In this document: positions 18,057-26,365 of the stretch, piece by piece | How the letters are laid out: each line of letters starts with the position of its first letter | Numbering within the stretch: position 1 is the stretch's first letter | From: Desulfobulbus sp. | GTDB taxonomy: Bacteria; Desulfobacterota; Desulfobulbia; Desulfobulbales; Desulfobulbaceae | Reading direction: 5' to 3' | Length of the DNA stretch: 62,076 bases | Assembly: GCF_030824455.1 (NCBI RefSeq) | Contig: NZ_JAVBXR010000023.1 | Location: 1 to 62,076, forward strand | Translations under genes and position numbers: made by a program | The notes under the pieces: model-generated | Database searches by the model: none | What the model saw: only the letters and a program-made list of their open reading frames with translations | Told to the model about the DNA's origin: nothing

Positions 18057-18821
18057 TTATTTAAAGACCGATTCGCGTTTCTTCGGGGCCAGGTAGGTGT
18101 GCAGTCGCTGTTCCATCACCCGTGGGTTTTCGCCGGAAAGGATCGAGTCCATGCCTTCGGCAATCACTGTTTTTTGCAAAACCTCGGTGCTTGAGCGAGC
18201 CTTCAGTTTGCCGGCCATGGGAATGAAGAGGATGTTGGCCAGCACTGCGCCGTAAAAGGTGGTGAGCAGGGCAACGGCCATGGCCGGTCCGATGGCGGCT
18301 GGGTCGCTCATGTTCTGCAGCATCTGCACCAGACCGATCAGGGTGCCGATCATGCCCATAGCCGGACCAATGGCCCCCATGGTGTTGAGGATCTCTGAAC
18401 CGTAACTGTGCCGGGCCGCGAGGTTGTCAATGTCGGTCATGAGAATAGCCTTCAATTCAGCCGGTTCCTGCCCGTCCACCGCCATCTGCAGGGCCTTGAC
18501 CAGGAACTTGTCTTCTATGGCGTCGATTTGGTCCTGCAGGGAGAGGATGCCGCCTTTGCGCGCCTTGCCGGCAAAATCGAGCAGCTGAGCAATCAGTTTG
18601 TTGGTGTCCGGCTCTTTGATCAGGACGGTTTTTTTGACGATAGAGATCACGCCGATGATGTCGGCCAGGGGATAGTTGATCAGGGCCACGCCGATTGAAC
18701 CGCCGAAAACGATGGCCACCGAGGGGATGTCGACAAAAATGCTTAGAGGACCACCCAAAAGGATGGCCCAGACCATCAGGCCAAAGGAGAGAACGATACC
18801 GATTATGGTTGCTATATCCAC
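18057..18821 (-). CDS. motA: MotA, stator subunit
   Basis: 254 residues with four predicted membrane segments. The conserved third/fourth helix region is seen in GAIGPAMGMIGTLIGLVQML and PAMAVALLTTFYGAVLANIL. The cytoplasmic loop that touches FliG lies between. First gene of the long motA-to-flgJ unit. Two promoter candidates lie just upstream, one of sigma-54 type and one of sigma-70 type. Confidence 0.96.
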   Translation of the reverse strand: MDIATIIGIVLSFGLMVWAILLGGPLSIFVDIPSVAIVFGGSIGVALINYPLADIIGVISIVKKTVLIKEPDTNKLIAQLLDFAGKARKGGILSLQDQIDAIEDKFLVKALQMAVDGQEPAELKAILMTDIDNLAARHSYGSEILNTMGAIGPAMGMIGTLIGLVQMLQNMSDPAAIGPAMAVALLTTFYGAVLANILFIPMAGKLKARSSTEVLQKTVIAEGMDSILSGENPRVMEQRLHTYLAPKKRESVFK

Positions 18822-18885
18822 GCGTGTATTCCTTTACAAGCAGGGGAATGGAGAAAACGCCGAACCCGATGAACCGGATGGACTG

Positions 18886-18914
18886 AGTGTACCTAAAATC
18901 CAAATCAATGGCAA
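18886..18914 (-). promoter_or_regulatory. Sigma-70-type promoter before motA
   Basis: On the minus strand TTGCCA, 17 nt, TACACT: five of six at -35 and four of six at -10, ideal spacing, ending about 65 nt upstream of the motA start. It lies just downstream of the sigma-54 candidate, so the two could give different transcript starts. Confidence 0.5.
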
Positions 18915-18917
18915 GTT

Positions 18918-18933
18918 TGCAAGTAAAATGCCA
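18918..18933 (-). promoter_or_regulatory. Sigma-54 promoter before motA
   Basis: Minus-strand TGGCATT-TTAC-TTGCA matches the -24/-12 consensus TGGCACG-N4-TTGCW with GG and GC exactly 10 nt apart. Expected transcription start near 18907. It fits control by the receiver-less sigma-54 activator at 38473-39540. Confidence 0.65.
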
Positions 18934-19007
18934 GGGGTAGCCCTGCGGATGAAATAGCGACGAGATAAAAGAGGGGATGGAACTGCGCCAAATGGCGCAC
19001 AAGAGAA

Positions 19008-19039
19008 CGGCTGCATGGATCGGGTGATCCATGCAGCCG
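19008..19039 (-). terminator. Strong hairpin after flgE
   Basis: Perfect 14-bp inverted repeat (CGGCTGCATGGATC with loop GGGT) 27 nt after the flgE stop, followed on the minus strand by TTCTCTTG and a second small hairpin (TGCGCC-ATTT-GGCGCA, 18984-18999). The U-tract is poor, so it may work as an mRNA 3'-end stabiliser as well as a terminator. Confidence 0.6.
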
Positions 19040-19065
19040 GTGTCGGAATGTTGACTTGGGGGAAA

Positions 19066-20370
19066 TCAGCGCTTGAGATTGATCAATTCGCTCAGCATCT
19101 CGTCGACCGTGGTGATAATCTTCGAATTGGCCGAGAAGCCGCGTTGGGTGGTGATCATTTTCACAAACTCCTGCCCCATATCGACGTTGGACTGTTCCAG
19201 CGAATTGGTAAACACTTTGCCTAGCTCTGGTCCGGGAAGGCCGGTGCGGATTGTGCCAACCTCGGCAGGGGCGGTATACCGATTGGCGCCTGCCAGTTTT
19301 AACGCGCCTGGATTCTGAAACTTGGACAACACCAGTTGCGAGATGTTGATCTGGCGACCGTTGGAGTAGGAGGCCACCACGACGCCGTCGCCGTTGATGG
19401 CGACGTTGGTCAGTTCGCCGGCGCTGTAGCCGTTTTGGTCCCGGCCAATGACGATGGAGCTGCTGTCATATTGGGTGCAGTCGAACCCCAGGGTAATGTT
19501 GGTGGGATCCGCGCCATTGCCCCAGGTGAGGGGGCCAATCAATGTGGTGAACGGATCAGGCAGGCCGTCTCCATTCGTATCAGGCGCTTTGCCCACGGAA
19601 TCAAAGGTCATGGCCTGATTGCCTGCGGTGGTGGAGTCAAAATCCAAGATCGATGTGAGTGTTGTCACGTCGTTGTCGACGGTGTAGGAGGCCTCCCAGG
19701 TGTTGGTCAGGTCGTCAGTCAGCCTCCAGTAGACTGTGATCAGGTGGGATTCCCCAAGAGAATCGAAAATTTCACCTGAAGCTGAGTAGTTGTAGGTCGT
19801 TTTGTCGGTCGGGTCGAGCGTAACCGCCGCACTGATGGGAGTGGAGTTTTCATCCAGGTTGCTGGTAAAGGTCAGTTCGGTGGTCGGGTTGGCTTCGATG
19901 AGCCCTACATTGGCCACTTGGATGTCGGTGGGATCGGCAGGCAGCAGTTCGGTGTTGTCGAGCGGATCAAACGCTTTGCCCTGCACCCGTAATCCTTCAG
20001 GATTCACCAGATAGCCGTCTTCATCAAAGCGAAAGGCGCCGGCCCGACTGTAGTAGGCGGTGTCGTTGCCCTCTTCCTTAAGGACAAAAAAACCATTGCC
20101 CTCAATGGCGACGTCGGTGTCGGAAGAGGTGGTTTCAAAGGTGCCCTGACTGAAAATATTGTCAACCATGGAAAGGCCTACGCCGCGTCCGACCTGAGAA
20201 CTGCCGCCGGAACCAAAGACGTTGCTGGACAAAAGATCGGAAAAAATAGTGCGCGACCCTTTGAATCCCAGGGTGTTGGTGTTGGCCAGATTGTTGCCGA
20301 TAACGCTCATGGCTTGGGAATTGGTGTTGAGTCCGCTGACTCCGCTGAACATTGCACTTTGGATGCCCAT
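19066..20370 (-). CDS. flgE: FlgE, flagellar hook protein
   Basis: 434 residues from the ATG at 20370, which has a perfect GGAGG. It has the axial-protein N-terminus (FSGVSGLNTNSQAMSVIGNN, then LANTNTLGFKGSRTIFSDLL) and C-terminus (LEQSNVDMGQEFVKMITTQR, then GFSANSKIITTVDEMLSELI). The variable centre is Asp/Thr-rich, as in surface-exposed hook domains. It polymerises into the hook under the FlgD cap. Last gene of its transcription unit before the hairpin at 19008-19039. Confidence 0.97.
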   Translation of the reverse strand: MGIQSAMFSGVSGLNTNSQAMSVIGNNLANTNTLGFKGSRTIFSDLLSSNVFGSGGSSQVGRGVGLSMVDNIFSQGTFETTSSDTDVAIEGNGFFVLKEEGNDTAYYSRAGAFRFDEDGYLVNPEGLRVQGKAFDPLDNTELLPADPTDIQVANVGLIEANPTTELTFTSNLDENSTPISAAVTLDPTDKTTYNYSASGEIFDSLGESHLITVYWRLTDDLTNTWEASYTVDNDVTTLTSILDFDSTTAGNQAMTFDSVGKAPDTNGDGLPDPFTTLIGPLTWGNGADPTNITLGFDCTQYDSSSIVIGRDQNGYSAGELTNVAINGDGVVVASYSNGRQINISQLVLSKFQNPGALKLAGANRYTAPAEVGTIRTGLPGPELGKVFTNSLEQSNVDMGQEFVKMITTQRGFSANSKIITTVDEMLSELINLKR

Positions 20371-20613
20371 AACAACCTCCTGAGTGGTTGGTCTGAATTG
20401 GATAATTGGGTGGTGACGTACTCTGAAAAGACGGCGTTTCCATGCGGCGGCAGCCGAAACACCTTCTTTTCTCAATTATCCCCGAGCCATCCGTTGCGTC
20501 AGAGATGTTCTTGCCGCGCCCTTGATTTCCCGTGGCGCGACGTGGAGCTTGTGCAGCTCCCCTTGCATGTGCGGCGTCCGTGCCGCGGTGTTGTTGATTT
20601 TTTGTGTATTTTT
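20371..20613 (-). other. flgD-flgE spacer, 243 nt
   Basis: No gene. A sigma-54-like sequence CGGCACG-GACG-CCGCA (minus strand, about 20567-20582) keeps the -24 element and the 10-nt spacing but lacks the TT of the -12 element. It could give flgE extra transcription; weak. Confidence 0.3.
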
Positions 20614-21306
20614 TTACCCGTCGCTGTCGGCCAAGGCGCTTTGCGTGCTGTCGTAAGCGCCGTGAATGGCTGAAATCGCGTATTCGCCCAATGCAGTGAC
20701 GATTTTTGCCTCACTGCCGCTCAGGTCAATGCCGGTAACCTCTGAGCGCACCAAGGGGGAGACGCTTGCGCTTGCGGTTGTGCCGTTTTTGGCGCTGATT
20801 TGGATGGAATAGGTGCCCGGATCAAGCGCGGTTCCGCTGCTGTTTTTCCCATCCCAGGTAAGGAAATGGTTGCCTTCGGAAAGATCGCTGGCCGAAAGTG
20901 TGGCCACGGTTTTTCCGTCGCTGTTTTTAATCAGCAGGTCAACGTCGGTGACCGTGCCGTCGACTTTGTAGCCGATTTCCACCGACTCCTTGCTGAACGT
21001 AAATTCGGAGTTTTCAACCACCACGTCCTGGCCGATCAGCGTAAGCGCCGAGAGCCGTTCGGAATTGTTTTGGGCCGTAGCGAGCTGTTCCATTGAATCG
21101 TTGAGATTGAATAATTGCTCCAGTTGGCTGTATTGGGCCAATTGGGAGGTGAACTCGGTGGCGTCGGCAGGGTTGAGCGGATCCTGATTCTGCAACTGGG
21201 CCACCAGCAGGGTGAGAAATTGATCCTGCCCCAAGGCGCTGGTTTTAGAGCTTGAGGTGGTTGCTGTGTTCGACGAGGTGTTGGTGGTCCCGGCAACGGT
21301 TGTCAT
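20614..21306 (-). CDS. flgD: FlgD, hook-capping protein
   Basis: 230 residues. The conserved N-terminal export/capping region is clear (SALGQDQFLTLLVAQLQNQD, then PLNPADATEFTSQLAQYSQL). A FlgD Ig-like / Tudor-like C-terminal part follows, with LSEGNHFLTWDGKNSSGTAL as landmark. FlgD caps the growing hook and is absent from the finished organelle. 15 nt downstream of fliK. Confidence 0.95.
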   Translation of the reverse strand: MTTVAGTTNTSSNTATTSSSKTSALGQDQFLTLLVAQLQNQDPLNPADATEFTSQLAQYSQLEQLFNLNDSMEQLATAQNNSERLSALTLIGQDVVVENSEFTFSKESVEIGYKVDGTVTDVDLLIKNSDGKTVATLSASDLSEGNHFLTWDGKNSSGTALDPGTYSIQISAKNGTTASASVSPLVRSEVTGIDLSGSEAKIVTALGEYAISAIHGAYDSTQSALADSDG

Positions 21307-21321
21307 CGTATTTCTCCTGGG

Positions 21322-23082
21322 TCAGGCAAGGACGCTGAGGGTGTTGGCGGCGGAGAGATCTTCTTCGGCGCTTTCATCGATGTCCAGCGTGAAAACCGGT
21401 TGGTTGATTTTGCTGGCCGCAGATCGACCAGGTTGGCGCCAAGCGTTGTTCTCCTGGAAGCGTTCGCCGCCGGCGTTGTCGTTGGCGGCAATCGTCACAT
21501 CCACCTGCTGCAGATTAAGCCCCTGTTGCTCCAAGGCTTCCCGCAACCGAGGCAGATGGCGGTCGATCATTTCCTGGGCTTGGGGATTCTGGGCGATGAT
21601 GTGGGCCTTGACGTTGTCCTGCTCCACCTTGATCTCCATTCGCAATTCGCCGAGTTCCTGAGGATAGAGCCTGAGGTTGACGGTGCCGCTTTCCAGGCGC
21701 TTGTTCATGGAAAAATGGGCGATCATCTGGTCGACAACCGTGCCTTCAGGAACAACCGTTCCGTTGGGCAGACGGTAGAGCGACGATTCGGTCGAGGCGA
21801 CGCTGGAGGTGAGTTGGCTTGTGCTGCGCTGATGAGCAAAGATAAGGGATTGATTTTCCTGGCCAGCGCCGGATTGTCCCTTCTGCAGGGCCAACTGTTC
21901 GGCAGTCGCTTGCGCATCCACACCGCTGGCCTCTGCGGTTTTGATCAGTTCATTCTGTTGGTTTTGGGCGGCGTTGTCCGTTTGCTGGTTGCCGCCCTGA
22001 TCGGTGGTGTTTTTGGGCGCTTCGTTGGGCAGACGGGAGTGGATATAGTTATTGTTGAGGTCCAAGCTCTTGGTTTCCGCGCCGGTTGGGCCAGTCTTTC
22101 CGGGGCTGGAGGCGAGCAAGTCTTCTTCAGTTTCTCCGGTCTGATGGATGGCAAGGAGCTGGCCGTATTGGTTCTGCACGAGCATAGGGCCGTTTTGCGG
22201 CGTGGCGGCTTCTTGCGCCGTGGGGTCTGGCTGGAGTGCTGGCGTGGTTGCGGTGGCTTGCCCGGCACTTTGGCCCGCAATCAGATCGGCAGCGGCTGCG
22301 GTGGCCTGGCCGGAATTTTGGCCCGCAATCAGATTGGCAGCAGCTGTGGTGGCTTGTCCAGAACCTTGCCCCGCATCCAGATGAGTGGTGGCTGCCGCGC
22401 CTTGCAATAATGGATTGCCGTCGAAAGGAGACAGACTGTTGGCGTTGGCCGAAGGCGTTGCGGTCGCTGCATCGCCGCCTGCGGAGGGTGCCGCAACCTC
22501 AGGTGAAATTGCAACTTGCGGCGCGATGTTTTCTTGAACGGCAGGCGCTTGCACGGTTACGGCAGGCGCCTGCACGGTTGCAGTGTGTTCTGTTGGGGCG
22601 ACAGCGGCGGGGGCTTGCGTGGGTGCGACCGCTCCGGCAGTGGCTCCGACGGTGGTCAAGGCGCTCAGCATGCGGGCAACGGCGGATTCGTTGTTTGGCG
22701 CCGAAGCGCTCTTGCCGTTTTCACCTGTCGTGAACTCGCCGGCAGTCGTTACAGTCTCGCGGAAAGTAGGCGGTTGTTGTGCCGCCGCGCCGTTCAGGCT
22801 GGTCTCCAATGCTGCGTCGTCGTCGGTGTTCTCGGCCTTTTCGGCCTGATCGAGATCTTCCGCAGCGTGCGGCTGTTCGCCGTTGGCTGCGCTTGTTGTA
22901 TTTGCCGCGTCTGTCGGCTCTTGATTTGGGGGGGCGCTTTTTTTTGCGTCTGTTGCCCGATTCTCGGTTGCAGTTTTTAAACGAGAGGCAAAAAGACCGT
23001 CCTGTCCTGTTTGCGTCGATGAGGTCGCAGCCGGCGGGCTGGCGGTCATGATGTCGACAGGGACAGTGGAGAGAGCTTGCAT
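21322..23082 (-). CDS. fliK: FliK, hook-length control protein
   Basis: 586 residues. The C-terminal Flg_hook domain is clear (SGTVNLRLYPQELGELRMEI and then HLPRLREALEQQGLNLQQVD) and contacts FlhB to switch substrate specificity. The N-terminal 400 residues are Ala/Gln/Pro/Thr-rich and disordered, acting as the molecular ruler. This ruler contains three tandem 16-residue repeats (LIAGQNSGQATAAAAD type). Long compared with the 405-residue Salmonella protein. Confidence 0.9.
   Translation of the reverse strand: MQALSTVPVDIMTASPPAATSSTQTGQDGLFASRLKTATENRATDAKKSAPPNQEPTDAANTTSAANGEQPHAAEDLDQAEKAENTDDDAALETSLNGAAAQQPPTFRETVTTAGEFTTGENGKSASAPNNESAVARMLSALTTVGATAGAVAPTQAPAAVAPTEHTATVQAPAVTVQAPAVQENIAPQVAISPEVAAPSAGGDAATATPSANANSLSPFDGNPLLQGAAATTHLDAGQGSGQATTAAANLIAGQNSGQATAAAADLIAGQSAGQATATTPALQPDPTAQEAATPQNGPMLVQNQYGQLLAIHQTGETEEDLLASSPGKTGPTGAETKSLDLNNNYIHSRLPNEAPKNTTDQGGNQQTDNAAQNQQNELIKTAEASGVDAQATAEQLALQKGQSGAGQENQSLIFAHQRSTSQLTSSVASTESSLYRLPNGTVVPEGTVVDQMIAHFSMNKRLESGTVNLRLYPQELGELRMEIKVEQDNVKAHIIAQNPQAQEMIDRHLPRLREALEQQGLNLQQVDVTIAANDNAGGERFQENNAWRQPGRSAASKINQPVFTLDIDESAEEDLSAANTLSVLA
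22251..22394. repeat. Three-copy 48-bp in-frame minisatellite in fliK
   Basis: Units at 22251-22298, 22299-22346 and 22347-22394, each 48 bp; the first two differ at only a few bases, the third is more diverged. Each encodes 16 residues centred on AGQ-x-x-GQAT. Copy number changes would lengthen or shorten the FliK ruler in frame. Confidence 0.85.
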
Positions 23083-23086
23083 AGGC

Positions 23087-23605
23087 TTACCGGGTGTCGA
23101 GGGTTGAAAAAGCGGTGGTCAATTTGGCCGCTTTTTCCCGTTCCATATTATTGAGGATTTTGGCGGCGGATTTGGTCTTCATCTTTGCCAGAATGGATAT
23201 CGCCAGTTGCTGGTCAATGGTCCCCAGGACCACCGCAGCCTTGTCGGCCGTCATTTTTTCATACATCTTGGCGAGTTCCAGCGTCCGCTTCTGCTCTTCC
23301 GCCTCCTTTTGCTCGAGAAGTTTCTCGACTTGCACCCGGAGTTGGTTGAGTTGTTCTATCTTCTTATCGACTTCGCCCTCCAATCTCTTTAGTTCGTTTT
23401 TTTTGTTCTCCATCTCTTCGCGTTCGCGGGCAAAGGGCGCGTTGCCGCCGGCCTCCAGGGATTCCCTGATGCGCCGTTCTTCCACCGAACCGTATTGTTG
23501 CTCCTGTTGCTTGGCAACGGGCGGGTCCGCAGCCCGCACTGCAGACTGCATCGGATTAAAAAAGCAACCAACAAGGGCGAGAAGGACAAGGAAACGTGTA
23601 TTCAT
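23087..23605 (-). CDS. MotE-like MgtE_N-domain flagellar protein
   Basis: 172 residues from the ATG at 23605, chosen because it opens a signal peptide or signal anchor (MNTRFLVLLALVGCFFNPMQ) and avoids overlapping fliJ. A long coiled coil follows (ELKRLEGEVDKKIEQLNQLR), then an MgtE_N-like helical domain (KMYEKMTADKAAVVLGTIDQ, ILAKMKTKSAAKILNNME). Proteins of this kind next to fliJ/fliK are annotated as MotE, a periplasmic chaperone for motor components, or simply as MgtE_N proteins. Function here inferred from family and position. Confidence 0.75.
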   Translation of the reverse strand: MNTRFLVLLALVGCFFNPMQSAVRAADPPVAKQQEQQYGSVEERRIRESLEAGGNAPFAREREEMENKKNELKRLEGEVDKKIEQLNQLRVQVEKLLEQKEAEEQKRTLELAKMYEKMTADKAAVVLGTIDQQLAISILAKMKTKSAAKILNNMEREKAAKLTTAFSTLDTR

Positions 23606-23651
23606 CGAGATGCTCGGGGGCAAGAGAGGGCGGCGTGCGTTTTGTTGCGTG

Positions 23652-24092
23652 TCAGCGACGTTTGCGTTCATGAGAAAGGACGGCGATTTCATCGAGCATG
23701 CCGGCTTCTTTTTTCTCGAGATATTTTTTGTACGCGGCATTTTGCTGTTCCTCTAGTTTTTCGATGATCTTGCGGTCTTTGCTGGCTTTAACCAGTTGCT
23801 GCCGCTTTTTGGCAACCTGGAGCCGCTGCTTTTCCAGCTCTGCGGCGCGTTGAACCACCTGCTCTTTGACCAGATCGATTCGGTGGTCAAAAAGCACCAA
23901 CCGGTCAACAGTGGTGCCCTGTTCATTCTCCCGTTGCAGCCCGGTGTACAACTCAGCTAATTCTTCCTCGACGCGGAGCAGCGCTTCCTGAAGTTTCGCC
24001 TCCACTTCCAGCGCCTGAAACAGCCGTTTTTGCGCCGCGTCTTCGAGCTGATGGCGGTATTTGAGTACCGCGTGCAGGGCAAACGGCTTCAT
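23652..24092 (-). CDS. fliJ: FliJ, export ATPase stalk
   Basis: 146 residues, almost wholly coiled coil (LEKQRLQVAKKRQQLVKASK). FliJ inserts into the FliI hexamer and links it to FlhA. Sequence is low in identity, but length, helical nature and overlap with the fliI 3' end (4 nt) make the call firm. Confidence 0.88.
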   Translation of the reverse strand: MKPFALHAVLKYRHQLEDAAQKRLFQALEVEAKLQEALLRVEEELAELYTGLQRENEQGTTVDRLVLFDHRIDLVKEQVVQRAAELEKQRLQVAKKRQQLVKASKDRKIIEKLEEQQNAAYKKYLEKKEAGMLDEIAVLSHERKRR

Positions 24093-25468
24093 TCGGCCTC
24101 GTCGGCGTCGGTTTTGCGGCGGTCAAAGCCCTTGCGGTTTGGCCGTCGCCGGTCGGCGCCCTGGCGTTCGCTGACCAGATCGCCCATGGCGGCAATGGTT
24201 TCCTCCAAGGTGGAGGGTTCGTCGAACCCCTGGGTGAGGAAGGTGTTAATGGCGTCGATGCGCGAAATGGCGTAGTCGATCTTTTTGTTGCTGCCGGCGG
24301 CATAGGCGCCGATGTTGATTAGATCCTCGGATTCCCGGTACACGGCCATGACGCTGCGCGCCTTGCCCGCTAATTCGCGATGCCGTTCTGTAGTGATGTC
24401 GCGCATGACGCGGCTGGTGGACATCATCACGTCAATGGCCGGGTAATGGTTTTTGGCGGCAATGCTGCGGGAGAGCACAATGTGGCCGTCCAGGATCGAG
24501 CGCACCGAGTCAGCCACCGGTTCGGTCAGGTCGTCGCCGTCGACCAGCACGGTGTACAGGCCGGTGATCGAACCTTGGTCCTGGAAGTTGCCGGCCCGTT
24601 CGAGCAGCTTGGGCAGGGTGGCGAACACGCTTGGGGTATAGCCCTTGGTGGTGGGCGGCTCGCCGATGGAAAGCCCGATCTCGCGCATGGCCATGGCAAA
24701 GCGGGTGACCGAATCCATCATCAACAGCACGTTTTTGCCCTGCTGCGAGAAATATTCGGCAATGGCCGTGGCCACAAAGGCCCCGCGCATGCGCAACAAC
24801 GGCGACTGATCCGAGGTGACGGCGATGATCACCGAATGCGCCAGTCCGGCCGCGCCCAGATCGCGTTCAATGAATTCCTTGACCTCGCGGCCGCGTTCGC
24901 CGATCAGGGCGATGACGTTGATGTCCGCCTTGGCGTACTTGGCCATCATGCCCAGCAGCACGCTCTTGCCCACGCCCGAGCCGGCCATGATGCCCATGCG
25001 CTGGCCAATGCCGCAGGTCAGCAGGCCGTTGATCGCCCGGATGCCGAGGTCCAGCGGCTGGATGATGGCGTCGCGGCGCATCGGGCTGGGGGGCAGGGAA
25101 TAGAGTGCCTTTTGGTGAGGCAGGTTCAGCGGCGGTCCCTGATCCAGCGGCTGGGCCATGCCGTCGAGCACCCGGCCGAGCAGGGCGTCGCCGACGTTGA
25201 TCGAGGCCTGTTCCTTTTTCACCCGGATGAGGCTCCCTGGCCCAAGCCCCCGCAGTTCGCCCAGCGGCATCAACAGCGCCTGGTTGTTGCTGTAGCCGAC
25301 GATCTCGGCCGGGATGGGCGCGCCACCCTGAAGTGGCGTTATTTCACAGAGCGAGCCAATGGAGGAGCGGGCGCAGGTTCCTTCGACCACCAGGCCGACA
25401 ATTCGATGCACCTTGCCGTACACGCGGATGGGGGAAAAGGCGGCAAGGGGATTTGGGGCGCTGGTCAT
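24089..25468 (-). CDS. fliI: FliI, export ATPase
   Basis: 459 residues, F1-beta-like. Walker A is in MAGSGVGKSVLLGMMAKY; Walker B is in NVLLMMDSVTRFAMAMREIG; the family signature LPKLLERAGN is present. FliI drives or promotes substrate entry into the export gate with FliH and FliJ, encoded on either side. The 96-nt gap to fliH has no signal. Confidence 0.98.
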   Translation of the reverse strand: MTSAPNPLAAFSPIRVYGKVHRIVGLVVEGTCARSSIGSLCEITPLQGGAPIPAEIVGYSNNQALLMPLGELRGLGPGSLIRVKKEQASINVGDALLGRVLDGMAQPLDQGPPLNLPHQKALYSLPPSPMRRDAIIQPLDLGIRAINGLLTCGIGQRMGIMAGSGVGKSVLLGMMAKYAKADINVIALIGERGREVKEFIERDLGAAGLAHSVIIAVTSDQSPLLRMRGAFVATAIAEYFSQQGKNVLLMMDSVTRFAMAMREIGLSIGEPPTTKGYTPSVFATLPKLLERAGNFQDQGSITGLYTVLVDGDDLTEPVADSVRSILDGHIVLSRSIAAKNHYPAIDVMMSTSRVMRDITTERHRELAGKARSVMAVYRESEDLINIGAYAAGSNKKIDYAISRIDAINTFLTQGFDEPSTLEETIAAMGDLVSERQGADRRRPNRKGFDRRKTDADEAE

Positions 25469-25564
25469 GGACGTTTCGTGGCTCGAATGATCGGAGGATG
25501 GCTGCCTGCGCCTGCCTGCGCCTGGTTTAGCCGCAGCAACGGCCGTGGTTCAGGCCTGCCGGGG

Positions 25565-26365
25565 TTAGGCGCCGGCTGCAGAGTCGCCTGCGGGTGGTTC
25601 TGCAGGCGGCGGCAGTTCGATGTCGACGGTTGGAAGCAGGCTCGGATGCTCTTCCAGCAAGTCTCTGACGCCTTCCAACTGGCCTTCAATCGAGGCGTTC
25701 ACGGTGCAGGCCGCCGATTCCAGCGTACACCCGCCCCGGGTCATGAGGGGATCAGTCTTGAAGATGATCCGCTCCAACCCGCGGATAGCGGCAATCAATT
25801 CCGGAGCTTTGGCCTCGGCAACGGCAAGATCGTCGGGGTGGAGGGTCACATAGTGCTCCTCGCTGCCAATGGCCTGCTCCAACGCCGCCTGCAGCGTGTT
25901 GGCGATGATGTTGCGCGGCGTGACCAGTTCCTGGCCAAGGATCTTTTCCGTGAGGGCGATAACCAGATTGATCAGGTCGCCCTGGCTGTGGTCCAGCATC
26001 TGTCGCCGTTGGTTGTCAATTTTCCGACACGCTTCCCCAAAAGCGCTGACCGTCAATTCCAGCGTTGCCTGAAACTGGGCGGCCTGGTCGGCAGCGCCCC
26101 GATTGTAGGCCTCCTGTCGGACAGCCTCAAGGTCGATCGCCGGTTCCGGGGCAGGGGGAGGTTCCGGCGGCGGCGCCGCAATGGGCTCAACCACCGGCGT
26201 CTTTGCCTGGAGCGTCGGCTCGGGTGCAACCTGGTCCAGCGCTTGGGCAACAGCAGATGGCGCAGCTTCCATTGGAGCCGTTTTCGCCGGCATGGCGAGC
26301 GTGCGCTGCACCAGCGGCGTGGGCGTAAAATGGTTGTCCACCCTGAAGACCTTAGACGAACTCAT
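25565..26365 (-). CDS. fliH: FliH, negative regulator of FliI
   Basis: 266 residues from the ATG at 26365 (MSSSKVFRVDNHFTPT), which overlaps the end of fliG by 14 nt. It has a Pro/Ala-rich N-terminal third, a helical middle and the conserved C-terminal part (VALTEKILGQELVTPRNIIA, VTLHPDDLAVAEAKAPELIA, DPLMTRGGCTLES). FliH binds FliI and tethers it to FliN. Confidence 0.92.
   Translation of the reverse strand: MSSSKVFRVDNHFTPTPLVQRTLAMPAKTAPMEAAPSAVAQALDQVAPEPTLQAKTPVVEPIAAPPPEPPPAPEPAIDLEAVRQEAYNRGAADQAAQFQATLELTVSAFGEACRKIDNQRRQMLDHSQGDLINLVIALTEKILGQELVTPRNIIANTLQAALEQAIGSEEHYVTLHPDDLAVAEAKAPELIAAIRGLERIIFKTDPLMTRGGCTLESAACTVNASIEGQLEGVRDLLEEHPSLLPTVDIELPPPAEPPAGDSAAGA

Noticed and set aside
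20567..20582. Sigma-54 promoter for flgE
   Set aside because: The -12 element is CCGCA instead of TTGCA; kept only as a weak note for the spacer.
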